A stretch of DNA of 64,000 nt from Clostridia bacterium (GCA_017463485.1 JAFTPD010000005.1:1-64000); one strand, 5' to 3'; shown: positions 8,787-17,913, counted from the stretch's first letter. Notes: generated by a model not told the origin, from the sequence alone. Made by a program: numbers and translations.

Positions 8787-8929
8787 TCAATAGCCAATAT
8801 AGACATCACCTTCATTCAGCTCGGTCAGATAATAAAACTCGCTATTAGCGGGCTTTTTCAGCTGCGTAACCTTCTCGTCTATATAAGGCTTTGCTCCGCA
8901 TTTAAAGTCCTCGAAGTGAATTGAGTCAT
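8787..8929 (-). pseudogene. short open frame, possibly frameshifted
   Basis: On the minus strand an ATG at 8929 has a strong AGGAGGG site, but its frame stops after 16 codons. The adjacent frame stays open for about 48 codons from the same point and ends in a Glu/Asp/Tyr-rich tail (ELNEGDVYIGY) at 8787. Shifting by one base would join the ribosome site to the longer frame. I do not recognise the protein. It could be a decayed small gene, a sequencing slip, or chance. The rest of the 8.67-8.98 kb gap holds only the mntP terminator. Confidence 0.25.
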
Positions 8930-8984
8930 AAACCCTCCTATGGATTGGAATTAAGCTGCACTTTTGTCATTATAGCTCTGATAA

Positions 8985-10568
8985 CTATACCCTTTTCCAC
9001 GTTTTCGGACTGAACAGAATGAATACGGGGAGTATTTCAAGTCTGCCGAGCATCATAGTCAAGGTCAGAATTATTTTTGAGAACGCACTATATCCCGCAA
9101 AGCTGGCATAAGGCCCTACTGCTTCGAATGCGGGACCAACGTTTGATATACAAGTCAGCACCGCCGAGAAGTTAGAGAAAAATCCGTGCTTCATCTCATA
9201 GCTGCCCGCGTCGGACATGATCTGCACCGTCGAACCGTTGACGGGATCAAAGGACAGCAAAAACAGTGCCGCTACAAACAAAAATGAATATAACGTTATA
9301 TAGGCGAAAACATCACCAATCGTTTTTTCCTCAAGCAGCTTCCCCTCGAATTTAGCTTTGGGAACGTAGCGCGGATTGATAAGCTTGCGCACGTTGATAT
9401 ACGCGCCCTTCATAGCGATAACGATACGTGACACCTTAATACCGCCCGCAGTAGAGCCCGCCATGGCGCCTATGAACATTACTACTATAAGCGAGGTCTT
9501 TGCGAGCATGGGCCACACGTTAAAATCTGTGGTGGTATAGCCTGCGGTGGTAATCAGAGATGCCACTTGGAACAGCGAATGTCGGAAGGACTCCTCTGTG
9601 GTATAGGTCTGTGGGAAGGCTTCCAGCTTTCCGACAAGGCTGATGAACACAAATGTCACCGCCGCGCCTAAAATGAGGAAATAACTCTTGAATTCCTCGC
9701 TTTTCAGCACATGTCTTATCTTTCCGATCAGTATCAGATAGTACAAGCTGAAATTAATACCGAACAGTATGAGGAATATTGACACTACGTACTGCGCAAA
9801 GGGTGTAAAATATTCCATACTGCCGGGAATAAATCCGAAGCCTCCCGTACCTGCACATCCGAATGATGTGAGAAAGGCGTGAAACACCTTATCCTCATAA
9901 TATGCGGCTGCAGCCGTTTCACCGAGAGCCTCACACATAGCGTTGTAATCCGTCAAAGGACCAATGCACAAAATAATGATCTGCGCAGCCGTCATGCCGA
10001 GATAGATAAGATAAAGTATTCTCGTCGTTACCTTCATCTTGGAAACGATCTTACCGACCTGCGGTCCGGGGCTTTCCGCGCGGAGCAGGTGCATTGACGA
10101 GCCGTCGTCGCTTTCGGGAATAAAGATCAGCACGAAGACGAGTATTCCCATACCGCCGATCCAATGGGAAAAGCTTCTCCAAAACAGCGTGGAATGAGAC
10201 ATATCCGTGATGTCGGTGATAATGCTGGAGCCCGTCGTGGTAAAGCCCGACATGATCTCAAAGCATGCGTCTATATAATTGGGAATATCACCGCTGATCA
10301 CAAACGGCACCGCCCCAAACAAAGTCATTATTATCCAAACGAGAGCCGTTAGGGCAAAGCCCTCTTTTTGGTAGAGCGAATTTCTTTGCGGTCTCGGAAG
10401 TTGCAGTAAAAATCCGACCAGAGTCAAAGCCGCAATAGGGATAACGTAAGCAAGGATATGCTTGAAGCTTTCCTTGTATATGAAAGCAACGACAAGAGGC
10501 GCGAGCATAAGTATCGCCTCAAGTATCATTATCTTGCCAAGTATCTTTCCAAGCTTTTTATAGTTCAT
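8985..10568 (-). CDS. trkH: Trk/Ktr-type potassium uptake channel subunit
   Basis: Integral membrane protein of 527 residues of the TrkH/KtrB superfamily, the K+-translocating subunit that works with the cytosolic TrkA/KtrA gating ring. Four M1-P-M2 pore repeats with selectivity-filter glycines can be followed, for example FTTTGSSI, GCAGTGGFGF, TTAGYTT and ISNVGPAF. The length and extra N-terminal helices suit TrkH rather than the shorter KtrB. It starts 14 bases after the trkA stop, so the two form an operon. Confidence 0.94.
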   Translation of the reverse strand: MNYKKLGKILGKIMILEAILMLAPLVVAFIYKESFKHILAYVIPIAALTLVGFLLQLPRPQRNSLYQKEGFALTALVWIIMTLFGAVPFVISGDIPNYIDACFEIMSGFTTTGSSIITDITDMSHSTLFWRSFSHWIGGMGILVFVLIFIPESDDGSSMHLLRAESPGPQVGKIVSKMKVTTRILYLIYLGMTAAQIIILCIGPLTDYNAMCEALGETAAAAYYEDKVFHAFLTSFGCAGTGGFGFIPGSMEYFTPFAQYVVSIFLILFGINFSLYYLILIGKIRHVLKSEEFKSYFLILGAAVTFVFISLVGKLEAFPQTYTTEESFRHSLFQVASLITTAGYTTTDFNVWPMLAKTSLIVVMFIGAMAGSTAGGIKVSRIVIAMKGAYINVRKLINPRYVPKAKFEGKLLEEKTIGDVFAYITLYSFLFVAALFLLSFDPVNGSTVQIMSDAGSYEMKHGFFSNFSAVLTCISNVGPAFEAVGPYASFAGYSAFSKIILTLTMMLGRLEILPVFILFSPKTWKRV

Positions 10569-10582
10569 ATTGCGTCGCCGCC

Positions 10583-11938
10583 TTATTCGAAAATATCGGT
10601 GAGATCATCGAAATTCTTATGCGTGGTTACAACAATAACGTTATCGCCAAGCTTTATGCATGCATTACCGTTGGGGATAATGACCTCACTCTGCCTGATG
10701 ATGCAAGCGATCAGGCAGTTCTCTTTTATTTTTAATTCCTTAAGTGGCTTATCGTATATTTGTGCCTGCTTTTTGGCGAGGAACTCAAGCGCCTCCACCT
10801 GATTGTGTACCAAGCGATAAAGCGTCAAAACGTTACTGCCTCTTGTGTTGGCGATAGCGCGGATATAGCTGATGATGCGGTCAGCCACGATATCCTTCGG
10901 TGATACGTTGTTATTGATTCCAAGCTCATCAAGCATACCGTAAAGGTCATCACTCTTGATCTGCGTTATGGTCTTTCTGACCTTCATTTTATTGGCAAAC
11001 ATAGAAACGACCATGTTTTCCTCGTCTATATCGGTGAGCGCCACGAAGGCATCCATAGCTTCGATCCCTTCCTCAAGAAGCAGATCGTGCTGCGCACCGT
11101 TTCCGTGGATGACTGTCACGCGAGGAAGGTCGTCTGCGAGTTCCTCCGCAATAGCGCGGTTACTTTCGATCAGCTTGATCTTGTATTTCTTTTTGGACAG
11201 CTCGTCAGCAAGATAATATCCGATCTTACTGCCGCCAACTATCATGATATTTTTCAGCGGGGATTTTACAAGATTGACCTCTGCCAAAAAATCACGCAGG
11301 GACTTGGAATCCGAGGTGAGGTGTATTCTATCCCCCTCCTCGATCATAAAGTTACCCGTGGGGATAATAACGCTCTTGCCTCTCTGCACAGCGCAGATCA
11401 GGACCTTTGTTTTCAGATTTCTACCCAAGGATATCAGCGTTTCTCCAACCAAAGAACAGCCCTTTTCCGCAACGATCTCCGCAAGCAGAACTCTGCCCTT
11501 GGCAAAATGCTCGACCTGCGCTATGGACGGCAGGTTGATGAGATTGAATATTTCGGTTGCGGTATCCTTTTCGGGATTGACGATCATAGAAATTCCCAGC
11601 TCGTCCTTCATCTCCATGATCTGCTTTCGGTAATCGGGATTTCTGACACGGGCGATAGTATTTTTCACACCGATCTTTTTTGCTACAAGGCAAGCAAATA
11701 CGTTCAGTTCATCGCTGTTCGTTAGCACGATAGCAAGATCCGCGCCCTGTACTCCAGCTTCTCTTTGAATATCAAGGCAGGCGCCGTTGCCTACAACACC
11801 CGATACGTCGTACCTTTCGATCAAGGCTTCAATTTTGTCCTTGTTTTCGTCAATGATTGTGATGGTATGACCTTCACCAGACAGACTTTTAAGTATAGTT
11901 TTGCCGATCGTGCCAAGACCTATAATTACAATTTTCAT
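10583..11938 (-). CDS. trkA: Trk system potassium transporter regulatory subunit TrkA
   Basis: Cytosolic NAD(H)/nucleotide-binding gating protein of 451 residues with two RCK units in tandem. Each RCK_N Rossmann fold shows its glycine motif (GLGTIG at residues 7-12 and VGGSKIGYYLA near 235) and each is followed by an RCK_C domain. It assembles under the TrkH channel and controls opening. It is the first gene of the trkA-trkH operon. The region upstream has a weak promoter-like TTGAAT/TATATA pair near 11970-12000. It lies downstream of rnpB, from which no clear terminator separates it. Confidence 0.95.
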   Translation of the reverse strand: MKIVIIGLGTIGKTILKSLSGEGHTITIIDENKDKIEALIERYDVSGVVGNGACLDIQREAGVQGADLAIVLTNSDELNVFACLVAKKIGVKNTIARVRNPDYRKQIMEMKDELGISMIVNPEKDTATEIFNLINLPSIAQVEHFAKGRVLLAEIVAEKGCSLVGETLISLGRNLKTKVLICAVQRGKSVIIPTGNFMIEEGDRIHLTSDSKSLRDFLAEVNLVKSPLKNIMIVGGSKIGYYLADELSKKKYKIKLIESNRAIAEELADDLPRVTVIHGNGAQHDLLLEEGIEAMDAFVALTDIDEENMVVSMFANKMKVRKTITQIKSDDLYGMLDELGINNNVSPKDIVADRIISYIRAIANTRGSNVLTLYRLVHNQVEALEFLAKKQAQIYDKPLKELKIKENCLIACIIRQSEVIIPNGNACIKLGDNVIVVTTHKNFDDLTDIFE

Positions 11939-12042
11939 AATAGTAACTCCTATTTAGTGAAAACGGAAAATATATAGCCGATATTCAGCCGAATTCAACT
12001 TTTTTGAACGATAAAATGCCATAATCCATCAGAAATATTTTA

Positions 12043-12423
12043 TTGCTCCGTCTATAAGCCGGGTTCTGTTGTCGGATGACTCCGACCGACGACCATCTAT
12101 CTTTGCTCCCCGTCACCGAGAAGCTCCACTTTCGTGTGCCACCCAATTTCCCACTTTCGTGCGGTCGGGCAAACCGGAATTATCGGAAATACGGTGTTGC
12201 ATCAAGTAGGGTTTACAGCGCGGCTATGTTACCATAGTCGCGGGTGAGCTCTTACCTCGCCTTTCCATCCTTACCGCCCAAAACGGACGGCGGTTTATTT
12301 CTGTTGCACTTTCCCGACGGTTACCCGTGGCTGACGTTATCAGTTACCCTGCCCTGCGATGCCCGGACTTTCCTCACGGTAATACCTTTCGGCGCAATAC
12401 CGCGCGGCCGTCCGACGAAGCAA
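12043..12423 (-). ncRNA. rnpB: RNase P RNA, type A-like
   Basis: The catalytic RNA that removes 5' leaders from pre-tRNAs. On the minus strand the universally conserved 5' P4 element GAGGAAAGTCCGGGC (about 12361-12375) and the 3' element ACAGAACCCGGCTTAT (about 12055-12070) are both present. The ends were set by the P1 helix: TTGCTTCGTC at the 5' end (12414-12423) pairs with GACGGAGCAA at the 3' end (12043-12052), ten pairs with one G-U. Length about 381 nt fits. It starts 11 bases after the cyclophilin stop codon, so it may be co-transcribed with that gene or have a promoter inside it. The open frames over this stretch are spurious. Confidence 0.95.
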
Positions 12424-12434
12424 TTAAATTTTCT

Positions 12435-12932
12435 TTATTTTACATACGCTTTTTCGATTACTACCGAATTCCTCGGAACGTCGGAATAGTAACCTACTCT
12501 GCCCGTTTTTGAGGACGCTATCTTATCCACAACATCCATACCGCTGATCACCTTACCGAATGCCGCATACTGCGCGTCAAGGTGAGGTGCGTCCTCGTGC
12601 ATGATAAAAAACTGCGAGGATGCGGAATCGGGATCGGACGTGCGAGCCATGGAAAGCACGCCGCGCGTGTGACGCAGGTCGTTGCCCATGTATCCGTTTG
12701 CGATAAACTCGCCGCTGATAGCAGCCGCCTCCTTGTGGTTGAAGTCTACGTCAAATCCACCGCCTTGGATCATAAAGCCCTTGATAACACGGTGGAATAT
12801 CAGTCCGTCATAAAAGCCCGACTCGACCAGAGAAAGAAAATTCTCCACCGTCTTGGGCGCTTTTTCGGGATACAGCTCGACGGTGATATCGCCCATATCC
12901 TTAATTGATAAAACTACGTTTTTATTTGCCAT
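12435..12932 (-). CDS. cyclophilin-type peptidyl-prolyl cis-trans isomerase
   Basis: Cytoplasmic prolyl isomerase of 165 residues without a signal peptide, which speeds proline-limited folding. Family landmarks: FHRVIKGFMIQGG (catalytic Arg and substrate-pocket residues), SMART...DSASSQFFI, HLDAQYAAFGKVISGMDVV. The start at 12932 has GGAGGT upstream; a longer frame start at 12965 has none. The gene is followed at once by rnpB and preceded by mini-RNase III. Confidence 0.95.
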   Translation of the reverse strand: MANKNVVLSIKDMGDITVELYPEKAPKTVENFLSLVESGFYDGLIFHRVIKGFMIQGGGFDVDFNHKEAAAISGEFIANGYMGNDLRHTRGVLSMARTSDPDSASSQFFIMHEDAPHLDAQYAAFGKVISGMDVVDKIASSKTGRVGYYSDVPRNSVVIEKAYVK

Positions 12933-12974
12933 AATTACCTCCAAACGCCGTTTTAGGCGGCGCAATTAATCAAT

Positions 12975-13361
12975 TCAATCCTTATCCAAGCGATATCCCG
13001 CTCGGAAAAGCTCGTCTATTCTGTCCTCTCTTCCGAGCAGATGCAAATATCCGAACAACGCCTCCATACCCGTAGCGCGGCGATATTCGGACACCGACGC
13101 GCTCTTTGGCACATTGGTGTGTCCTATGTTGCGACCTCTGCGATATGCAGTCATTTCCTCCTCGTCAAGCAAGGGCTCGATATAATTCATAGCCTCCGAT
13201 TGAGCGGCGGCACGGACAAAATTCAACGCTTCTCTATTAAGAGATGCCGCCGAGGAAAGTCCTCGCTCGGACACGAGATAATTTCTCACGCGCAGCTCGA
13301 TAACGCAGTCTCCGAGATATGCAAGAGCCGAGGTTGCGACTTGATTTACGTCACTGTTCAT
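12975..13361 (-). CDS. mrnC: mini-ribonuclease III
   Basis: Single RNase III domain without a double-strand RNA-binding domain, 128 residues, which in Bacillus matures the ends of 23S rRNA. The signature ALAYLGDCVIELRVR (residues 13-27, with the catalytic Asp) and the second acidic cluster near GMEALFGYLHLLG identify MrnC. The start overlaps the end of the YgjV-like gene by 11 bases. Together with rnpB downstream, this small cluster is concerned with RNA maturation. Confidence 0.93.
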   Translation of the reverse strand: MNSDVNQVATSALAYLGDCVIELRVRNYLVSERGLSSAASLNREALNFVRAAAQSEAMNYIEPLLDEEEMTAYRRGRNIGHTNVPKSASVSEYRRATGMEALFGYLHLLGREDRIDELFRAGYRLDKD

Positions 13362-13917
13362 TATCCTTTGCCTCCGTCCCTCTCAGCTTTCTGCGCACGA
13401 AGTATACAATAACAGACGACATAGTGAACAGCTCGCAGACAACGCCTCCGATAGATCCACTCAGAAAATTATACACTATCCAAAGCGGAGCTACGATTCC
13501 GCCTCTCACCACTCTCAGCTTGATATGGTCACGCGTCCACATGCCGATAGTTACGGCAAATTGTGCCACACACGCCATAATTGCCAAAGGACCGTCCCAG
13601 CCCTTTATCATCACAAACGCGGTCACACCTGCGTAAAGCCCCAAAAGAGCTACCAGCACAGGCAGCTTTTTGACCTTTTCTCCCAAGAGCAGAACAATGC
13701 TCTTTACGCAAGCAACGGCGTTCATAAGGCAACCGCCCCACGCACCGATCATTCCGTAATGAATAAGGAAAAGCGCACCGCCCGCCAAGTTCATAGCAAA
13801 GCAGACATTATTACTTTTGAACTGAAAGGACAAAATTACAAAGGCCATGGCCACAATGCCCACAGCCTGTGCAATAATGTCGTGATTTTCAGTGATCAGC
13901 TTAACTAAAAAGCTCAT
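13351..13917 (-). CDS. YgjV-like inner membrane protein
   Basis: Membrane protein of 188 residues with about six helices. The N-terminal half (IAQAVGIVAMAFVILSFQFK, a Gln/Lys-containing first helix) and the FLIHYGMIGAWGG segment match the YgjV (Imp-YgjV) family, whose biochemical role is unknown. It is translationally coupled to mrnC by an 11-base overlap. The C-terminus is charged and probably cytoplasmic. Confidence 0.75.
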   Translation of the reverse strand: MSFLVKLITENHDIIAQAVGIVAMAFVILSFQFKSNNVCFAMNLAGGALFLIHYGMIGAWGGCLMNAVACVKSIVLLLGEKVKKLPVLVALLGLYAGVTAFVMIKGWDGPLAIMACVAQFAVTIGMWTRDHIKLRVVRGGIVAPLWIVYNFLSGSIGGVVCELFTMSSVIVYFVRRKLRGTEAKDNEQ

Positions 13918-13938
13918 ACCGTCAACGAATTTTCGTTA

Positions 13939-14280
13939 TTATTCAGCCTCGACAGCCTCTACGTCCTCAACGCCCTCGATATCAAAGCTTGCGTCGCACT
14001 CGCCAAGATCGGTGCGGTGCTTGCGGCTGATGTTAAGGAGAAGTGTGCGGATCTCATACTCGCCGTTAGGGTTGATAACTACGCGATAAGGAATGAAAAG
14101 GATAGCGAGAACTGCAATGCATACTCCGATAATGATATTTCTGATCTTACGTCTTCTCTTTGCTTCCTTGTACTCCTTGTAGTGGATAAGGCGATCAGCG
14201 GCGTCGATAACAGTTGAGCCAAAAGCCGCAACGGATGCTCCAACGGTAGCTACCTTCTTGAAAATCTTCATAGCCTTCAT
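13939..14280 (-). CDS. small membrane-anchored hypothetical protein
   Basis: Protein of 113 residues that I do not recognise. An N-terminal amphipathic stretch is followed by a very basic segment (YKEYKEAKRRRKIRN), one transmembrane helix at about residues 48-62 (IIIGVCIAVLAILFI), and a C-terminal part ending in an acidic Glu/Val/Asp run. The basic-inside rule puts the N-terminus in the cytoplasm. It has a good AGGAAA ribosome site and sits just upstream of the YgjV-like gene on the same strand, so it is likely expressed with it. Confidence 0.6.
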   Translation of the reverse strand: MKAMKIFKKVATVGASVAAFGSTVIDAADRLIHYKEYKEAKRRRKIRNIIIGVCIAVLAILFIPYRVVINPNGEYEIRTLLLNISRKHRTDLGECDASFDIEGVEDVEAVEAE

Positions 14281-14321
14281 AGTGTTTTTCCTTTCTTGTT
14301 CTTATATTTTTAAAAATTTTA

Positions 14322-15680
14322 TCAATTCTTAAGACTGTGGATAGGTGCGGGGATACGTCCGCCGCGGTTGATGAATTTTGCGGGAGAATAGGTGTTCAGC
14401 GGCATAATGGGAGCGTAACCGAGCAGTCCGCCGAAGTCCACGCTGTCGCCCACCTTCTTGCCAACGGCAGGAATAACACGCACCGCGGTGGTCTTGGTAT
14501 TGGCAACGCCTATGGAAATTTCGTCCGCAATTATTCCGCAAATGACCTCCTCGGGTGTGTCACCGGGGATAGCTATCATGTCAAGTCCTACGGAGCAGAC
14601 CGCCGTCATAGCCTCCAGCTTTTCAATGGACAAAGCGCCCTTTTCAACAGCGGCTATCATGCCTGCGTCCTCGGATACGGGAATAAATGCGCCCGAAAGT
14701 CCGCCGACGTGGTTGGACGCCATAACGCCGCCCTTCTTGACTGCGTCATTGAGCATCGCCAGCGCCGCGGTAGTGCCGTGCGCGCCGCAAACCTCAAGTC
14801 CCATATTTTCAAGTATATGCGCAACCGAGTCGCCGATTGCGGGAGTGGGTGCGAGCGACAGGTCGATAATGCCAAACGGCACACCAAGACGGTTTGCCGC
14901 TTCTGTCGCCACAAGCTGTCCGACTCGCGTTATCTTGAACGCCGTCACCTTGATAAGCTCGGCTATTGCGGTAAGGTCACAGTCCCCTGCTCTGGCGATT
15001 GCCGAGCTGACGACTCCGGGACCCGAAACGCCAACATTGATAACGGTTTCAGGCTCACCGACTCCGTGGAACGCGCCCGCCATAAAGGGATTGTCCTCGG
15101 GGACGTTTGCAAACACCACAAGCTTTGCGCATCCAATGGAGTTGTTGTCTGCCGTCAGTGCCGCCGCACGCTTTATGGCACTACCCATCAGACGGATAGC
15201 GTCCATGTTTATGCCCGCCTTGGTGGTAGCCACGTTAACAGACGAACAAACGAGACTGGTTTCTGCCAGTGCCTCGGGGATAACGGAAATAAGATTTCTC
15301 GCGCTATCGGTCATTCCCTTGTGTACCAAGGCTGAATAGCCGCCGATAAAATTGACTCCAACGTTTTCCGCAGCGCGCTGAAGCGTATGCGCAAGCTTCA
15401 GATATCCGTCGGGCGACAGCGCGCCGCCGACAAGAGATACGGGAGTTACGGAAATGCGCTTGTTTACTATCGGGATGCCGTATTTTTTCTCGATATCACA
15501 GCCCGTTTCCACCAAATGCTCGGCGCGGGTAGTGATCTTGTCGTATATTTTTTGACAAAGCCTGTCTTCATCGTCACTGACACAGTCATAGAGAGAGATA
15601 CCCATTGTGATAGTGCGGATATCAAGATTCTCCTGACGTATCATCTGTATTGTTTCAAGAATATCGCGTGTGTCTAACAT
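14322..15680 (-). CDS. UPF0210 / DUF711 family protein
   Basis: Conserved protein of 452 residues. Recognisable features are the N-terminal DILETIQMI...[13 protein letters not shown] segment, Gly-rich patches ([13 protein letters not shown]), and the consistent pairing with a small ACT-domain protein immediately upstream (11-base gap). The UPF0210/DUF711 family has a solved structure related to pyruvate-formate-lyase-like folds, but its reaction is unknown. The start at 15680 was chosen because GAGAGGC lies upstream and the longer frame reads into the ACT gene. The ACT partner suggests small-molecule (possibly amino-acid) control. Confidence 0.9.
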   Translation of the reverse strand: MLDTRDILETIQMIRQENLDIRTITMGISLYDCVSDDEDRLCQKIYDKITTRAEHLVETGCDIEKKYGIPIVNKRISVTPVSLVGGALSPDGYLKLAHTLQRAAENVGVNFIGGYSALVHKGMTDSARNLISVIPEALAETSLVCSSVNVATTKAGINMDAIRLMGSAIKRAAALTADNNSIGCAKLVVFANVPEDNPFMAGAFHGVGEPETVINVGVSGPGVVSSAIARAGDCDLTAIAELIKVTAFKITRVGQLVATEAANRLGVPFGIIDLSLAPTPAIGDSVAHILENMGLEVCGAHGTTAALAMLNDAVKKGGVMASNHVGGLSGAFIPVSEDAGMIAAVEKGALSIEKLEAMTAVCSVGLDMIAIPGDTPEEVICGIIADEISIGVANTKTTAVRVIPAVGKKVGDSVDFGGLLGYAPIMPLNTYSPAKFINRGGRIPAPIHSLKN

Positions 15681-15690
15681 TTCAAGCCTC

Positions 15691-15960
15691 TCAGATGTGG
15701 TGCATTGTGTTGAAAATGTCCTCGTGCATGGTGTGGATCTCAAGTCCCCTGCCTCGACCGAGGGCGGCAAGCCTGTCCACAAACTCCGAGAAGTCTACGT
15801 TGAGCTTATCAATATCCGCGAGCATTATCATCGCGAAGTAATCTTCAAGAACGCTTTGGGAAATGTCCATAATGTTGGCATCACAAGCCGCGCACTCGGT
15901 AGCAACCTGCGCAATGATGCCGACGCCGTCTTTTCCCGTTACTGTAATTACTGCTTTCAT
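15691..15960 (-). CDS. ACT domain protein (UPF0237)
   Basis: Stand-alone ACT domain of 89 residues, the usual length for UPF0237. It begins with the family pattern [17 protein letters not shown], the GxDxxGI turn that forms the ligand site. ACT domains bind amino acids or other small ligands and regulate partner proteins; the ligand is not known for this family. It is co-transcribed with the UPF0210 gene, and a promoter (TTGCAA-17-TAAAAT) lies about 35 bases upstream. Confidence 0.93.
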   Translation of the reverse strand: MKAVITVTGKDGVGIIAQVATECAACDANIMDISQSVLEDYFAMIMLADIDKLNVDFSEFVDRLAALGRGRGLEIHTMHEDIFNTMHHI

Positions 15961-15993
15961 AGGGTCCTCCGAAAAAACAATTTCTCTTGTACT

Positions 15994-16022
15994 ATTTTAC
16001 CACAAAATTTCATTTGTTGCAA
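15994..16022 (-). promoter_or_regulatory. promoter of the ACT/UPF0210 operon
   Basis: Minus-strand TTGCAA (16017-16022), 17-base spacer, TAAAAT (15994-15999). Confidence 0.5.
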
Positions 16023-16135
16023 TAGGAAAAACAATTATTTTTTTAAAATTTCGTAAACTCTTGAAAATGTTTTCGGATTTTGTCGGACGCAGACGCGATT
16101 ATGCAAAAAAACTTTAATTTTTTTCAAAAATCCTC

Positions 16136-16164
16136 TTGACAAGCCGAAACTGTTGTGGTATAAT
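16136..16164 (+). promoter_or_regulatory. promoter of tRNA-Arg(ACG)
   Basis: TTGACA (16136-16141), 17-base spacer, TATAAT (16159-16164), 30 bases before the tRNA. Confidence 0.75.
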
Positions 16165-16194
16165 ATGCGAGTGCTTGGGAACAAGCGCAAGATT

Positions 16195-16271
16195 GCGGCA
16201 TTAGCTCAGCCGGATAGAGTGCCTGGCTACGAACCAGTAGGTCGGGGGTTCGAATCCCTCATGCCGCGCCA
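16195..16271 (+). tRNA. tRNA-Arg (ACG)
   Basis: Acceptor GCGGCAT pairs with ATGCCGC; the anticodon loop CTACGAA gives anticodon ACG (A34 is normally edited to inosine); the T-arm GGGGGTTCGAATCCCTC is complete; CCA is encoded at 16269-16271. Its T-arm and 3' acceptor strand are imitated three times in the tandem repeat just downstream. Confidence 0.94.
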
Positions 16272-16311
16272 AAAGCAAAAGAGAGGAACTGCGTTCCTCT
16301 CTTTTGCTTTT
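16271..16311 (+). terminator. 19-bp hairpin after tRNA-Arg(ACG)
   Basis: Perfect 19-bp stem (16271-16289 with 16293-16311) and a three-base loop, starting on the last base of the CCA. The 3' arm ends in TTTTGCTTTT, so it can act as a terminator. Confidence 0.75.
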
Positions 16312-16755
16312 AGTACGACTTTACGATTCAGAGCCCCGCAAGAGCGTTGGCTTTGCCAACGCGATATGCAAGTTTGCGCTCATACCACTTGTAAGTTTAT
16401 GCTATCCTCCGCGCAAACGGGGGTTCTGAATCCCTCATGCCGCAAATTTATACACGCAAAATTGCTTTTAGTGTGACTTTACGATTCAGAGCCCCGCAAG
16501 AGCGTTGGCTTTGCCAACGCGATATGCAAGTTTGCGCTCATACCACTTGTAAGTTTATGCTATCCTCCGCGCAAACGAGGGTTCTGAATCCCTCATGCCG
16601 CAAATTTATACACGCAAAATTGCTTTTAGTGTGACTTTACGATTCAGAGCCCCGCAAGAGCGTTGGCTTTGCCAACGCGATATGCAAGTTTGCGCTCATA
16701 CAACTTGTAAATTTATGCTATCCTCCGCGCAAACGAGGGTTCTGAATCCCTCATG
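16304..16755 (+). repeat. three tandem 158-bp units mimicking a tRNA 3' end
   Basis: Units begin at 16304, 16462 and 16620, nearly identical, with an exact 158-bp period; the third is cut off near 16755. Each unit opens with GATTCAGAGCCCC, holds an internal hairpin (GCGTTGGC/GCCAACGC) and TTTGCGCTC, and closes with GCGCAAACGGGGGTTCTGAATC, whose ends pair with the opening and with TTTGCGC. In the first two units the closing part continues as TCCCTCATGCCGC, so 16419-16443 equals the tRNA-Arg(ACG) 3' end with one extra base inside the T-loop (GTTC-T-GAATC). Open frames across it just repeat the period and are not coding. Confidence 0.9.
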
Positions 16756-16831
16756 TGCGGAGCGAGAATATGCAAAACTTCGTTTTGATGATATACAACG
16801 CTGACGCCTTGATTAAAAATTGCGCAAAAAA

Positions 16832-16859
16832 TTCGGGACACCGCATGCGGTGTCCCGAA
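16832..16859. terminator. perfect palindrome, lipoprotein terminator
   Basis: A 28-base perfect palindrome (TTCGGGACACCGCA and its complement), directly after the stop of the leftward lipoprotein gene, with an A/T-rich flank (TTTTTTGCGC on the minus strand). Confidence 0.65.
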
Positions 16860-16863
16860 CCCG

Positions 16864-17913
16864 TTATTCGGCGATCTCCGAAACGGTAAGCTTCAGAGTC
16901 AGCTTGGTTGAGCCTCCTTCGCCCTTATGGTTGATATATACGGTGATAACAGCCTCGCCGTAGCTCTCAATAGTATAAGGTATCTCGACAAGTCCGTTTC
17001 CGTCCTCGGGATATCTCGCCGTTTTAGGCTTCGCCACCAGCTCGTTGCTGCTCTCGATAACTATATAATTTATCAGCGATATATCGTTTACGTAGAACTT
17101 TTCTACGTCCTCCTCGCCAAGGCGGGACGGCTTACATGCAACGGAGGAGTTCCCTGCCCAATGCTTGATTTCAAGATACTGAGCTTCCTCGGTGTCTGCA
17201 TCTGTCGTGGATTCCTTGTTCTCGGCAGTGGTTTCCGCCGTGCTTCCGTTTATCTCCAAGCTCGTTTTTCCGCACCTTGTGCAAAGTCCGTCAACTCCGA
17301 TATCGTGACCTGCGGGAGGAGTTTCGCCCCACTTCTTATAGTATCCGCACTTCTGACAGGTGTCCTCGGTATAAGTATATTCGTTGCAGGGATCGCCATC
17401 GTTGGCAGTAAGCACCTCTCGGTCTGCCGACTTCTGCGAGAAATCATGCCTCTCACCGTCCTTCAGCACGTATCCCGCATATTTGCGAGCGTCGACATTT
17501 TCGTATCCGGAAGTGATTTCATTCTCTGACAAGGGCTTTTTGAATTTGATCGTATATTCCCTATCCTTTATTACGCCCATCTCGCCAAGCTCGACCTCTA
17601 TCTCGTAGGGGACGCCTTTAAACATCATTGTGACCGTTACCGACGCCTCGAGATATGTCCAATGGAGGATGTCGTTCTTCCTTCCGTTTGCGGAAATGCT
17701 TACTCGACATTGGGAATACAGCTCGGAATCCTTTTCGCTTTTGTCGACTTTTGGATCGCTTATCGTGATCTTGGGAGCGGTCCTTTCGCTCAGCTTCATG
17801 TAATTGGGATCGCCAAGCGAGGTAGCGTCGTCAATATTACACGCTACACAAGAAAAAAGAGTAATCGCTGCTAAGGCAAACGCTATCACGCTTCTAATGA
17901 TTTTTTTAAGCAT
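16864..17913 (-). CDS. predicted lipoprotein with CxxCG motifs
   Basis: Exported protein of about 349 residues with no family I can name. The start at 17913 is preferred over the ATG six bases earlier because the GGAG site is then eight bases away instead of two. A signal peptide (LKKIIRSVIAFALAAITLF) ends in SCVAC, a plausible lipobox. The middle of the protein has paired knuckles CQKCGYYKKWG and CTRCGK around residues 190-220, of the kind repeated in clostridial surface proteins and also seen in the protease at 53.8 kb. Thr/Glu-rich spacers follow, and the C-terminal ~100 residues look like a beta-sandwich (Ig-like) domain. Surface location is inferred; function unknown. Confidence 0.7.
   Translation of the reverse strand: MLKKIIRSVIAFALAAITLFSCVACNIDDATSLGDPNYMKLSERTAPKITISDPKVDKSEKDSELYSQCRVSISANGRKNDILHWTYLEASVTVTMMFKGVPYEIEVELGEMGVIKDREYTIKFKKPLSENEITSGYENVDARKYAGYVLKDGERHDFSQKSADREVLTANDGDPCNEYTYTEDTCQKCGYYKKWGETPPAGHDIGVDGLCTRCGKTSLEINGSTAETTAENKESTTDADTEEAQYLEIKHWAGNSSVACKPSRLGEEDVEKFYVNDISLINYIVIESSNELVAKPKTARYPEDGNGLVEIPYTIESYGEAVITVYINHKGEGGSTKLTLKLTVSEIAE

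Noticed and set aside
12244..12512. Small plus-strand frames near 12.3 kb
   Set aside because: They overlie rnpB, whose conserved ends and P1 helix are clear.
14337..15339. Two long plus-strand frames (about 290-330 codons)
   Set aside because: Both are shadows of the UPF0210 gene; no ribosome sites or recognisable domains.
16304..16755. Possible CRISPR array
   Set aside because: Units are tandem and identical across the full 158 bp, without unique spacers, and no cas genes are present.
16153..16804. Three similar small frames in tandem
   Set aside because: They arise from the tRNA and the 158-bp repeats; the identical peptides only reflect the repeat period.
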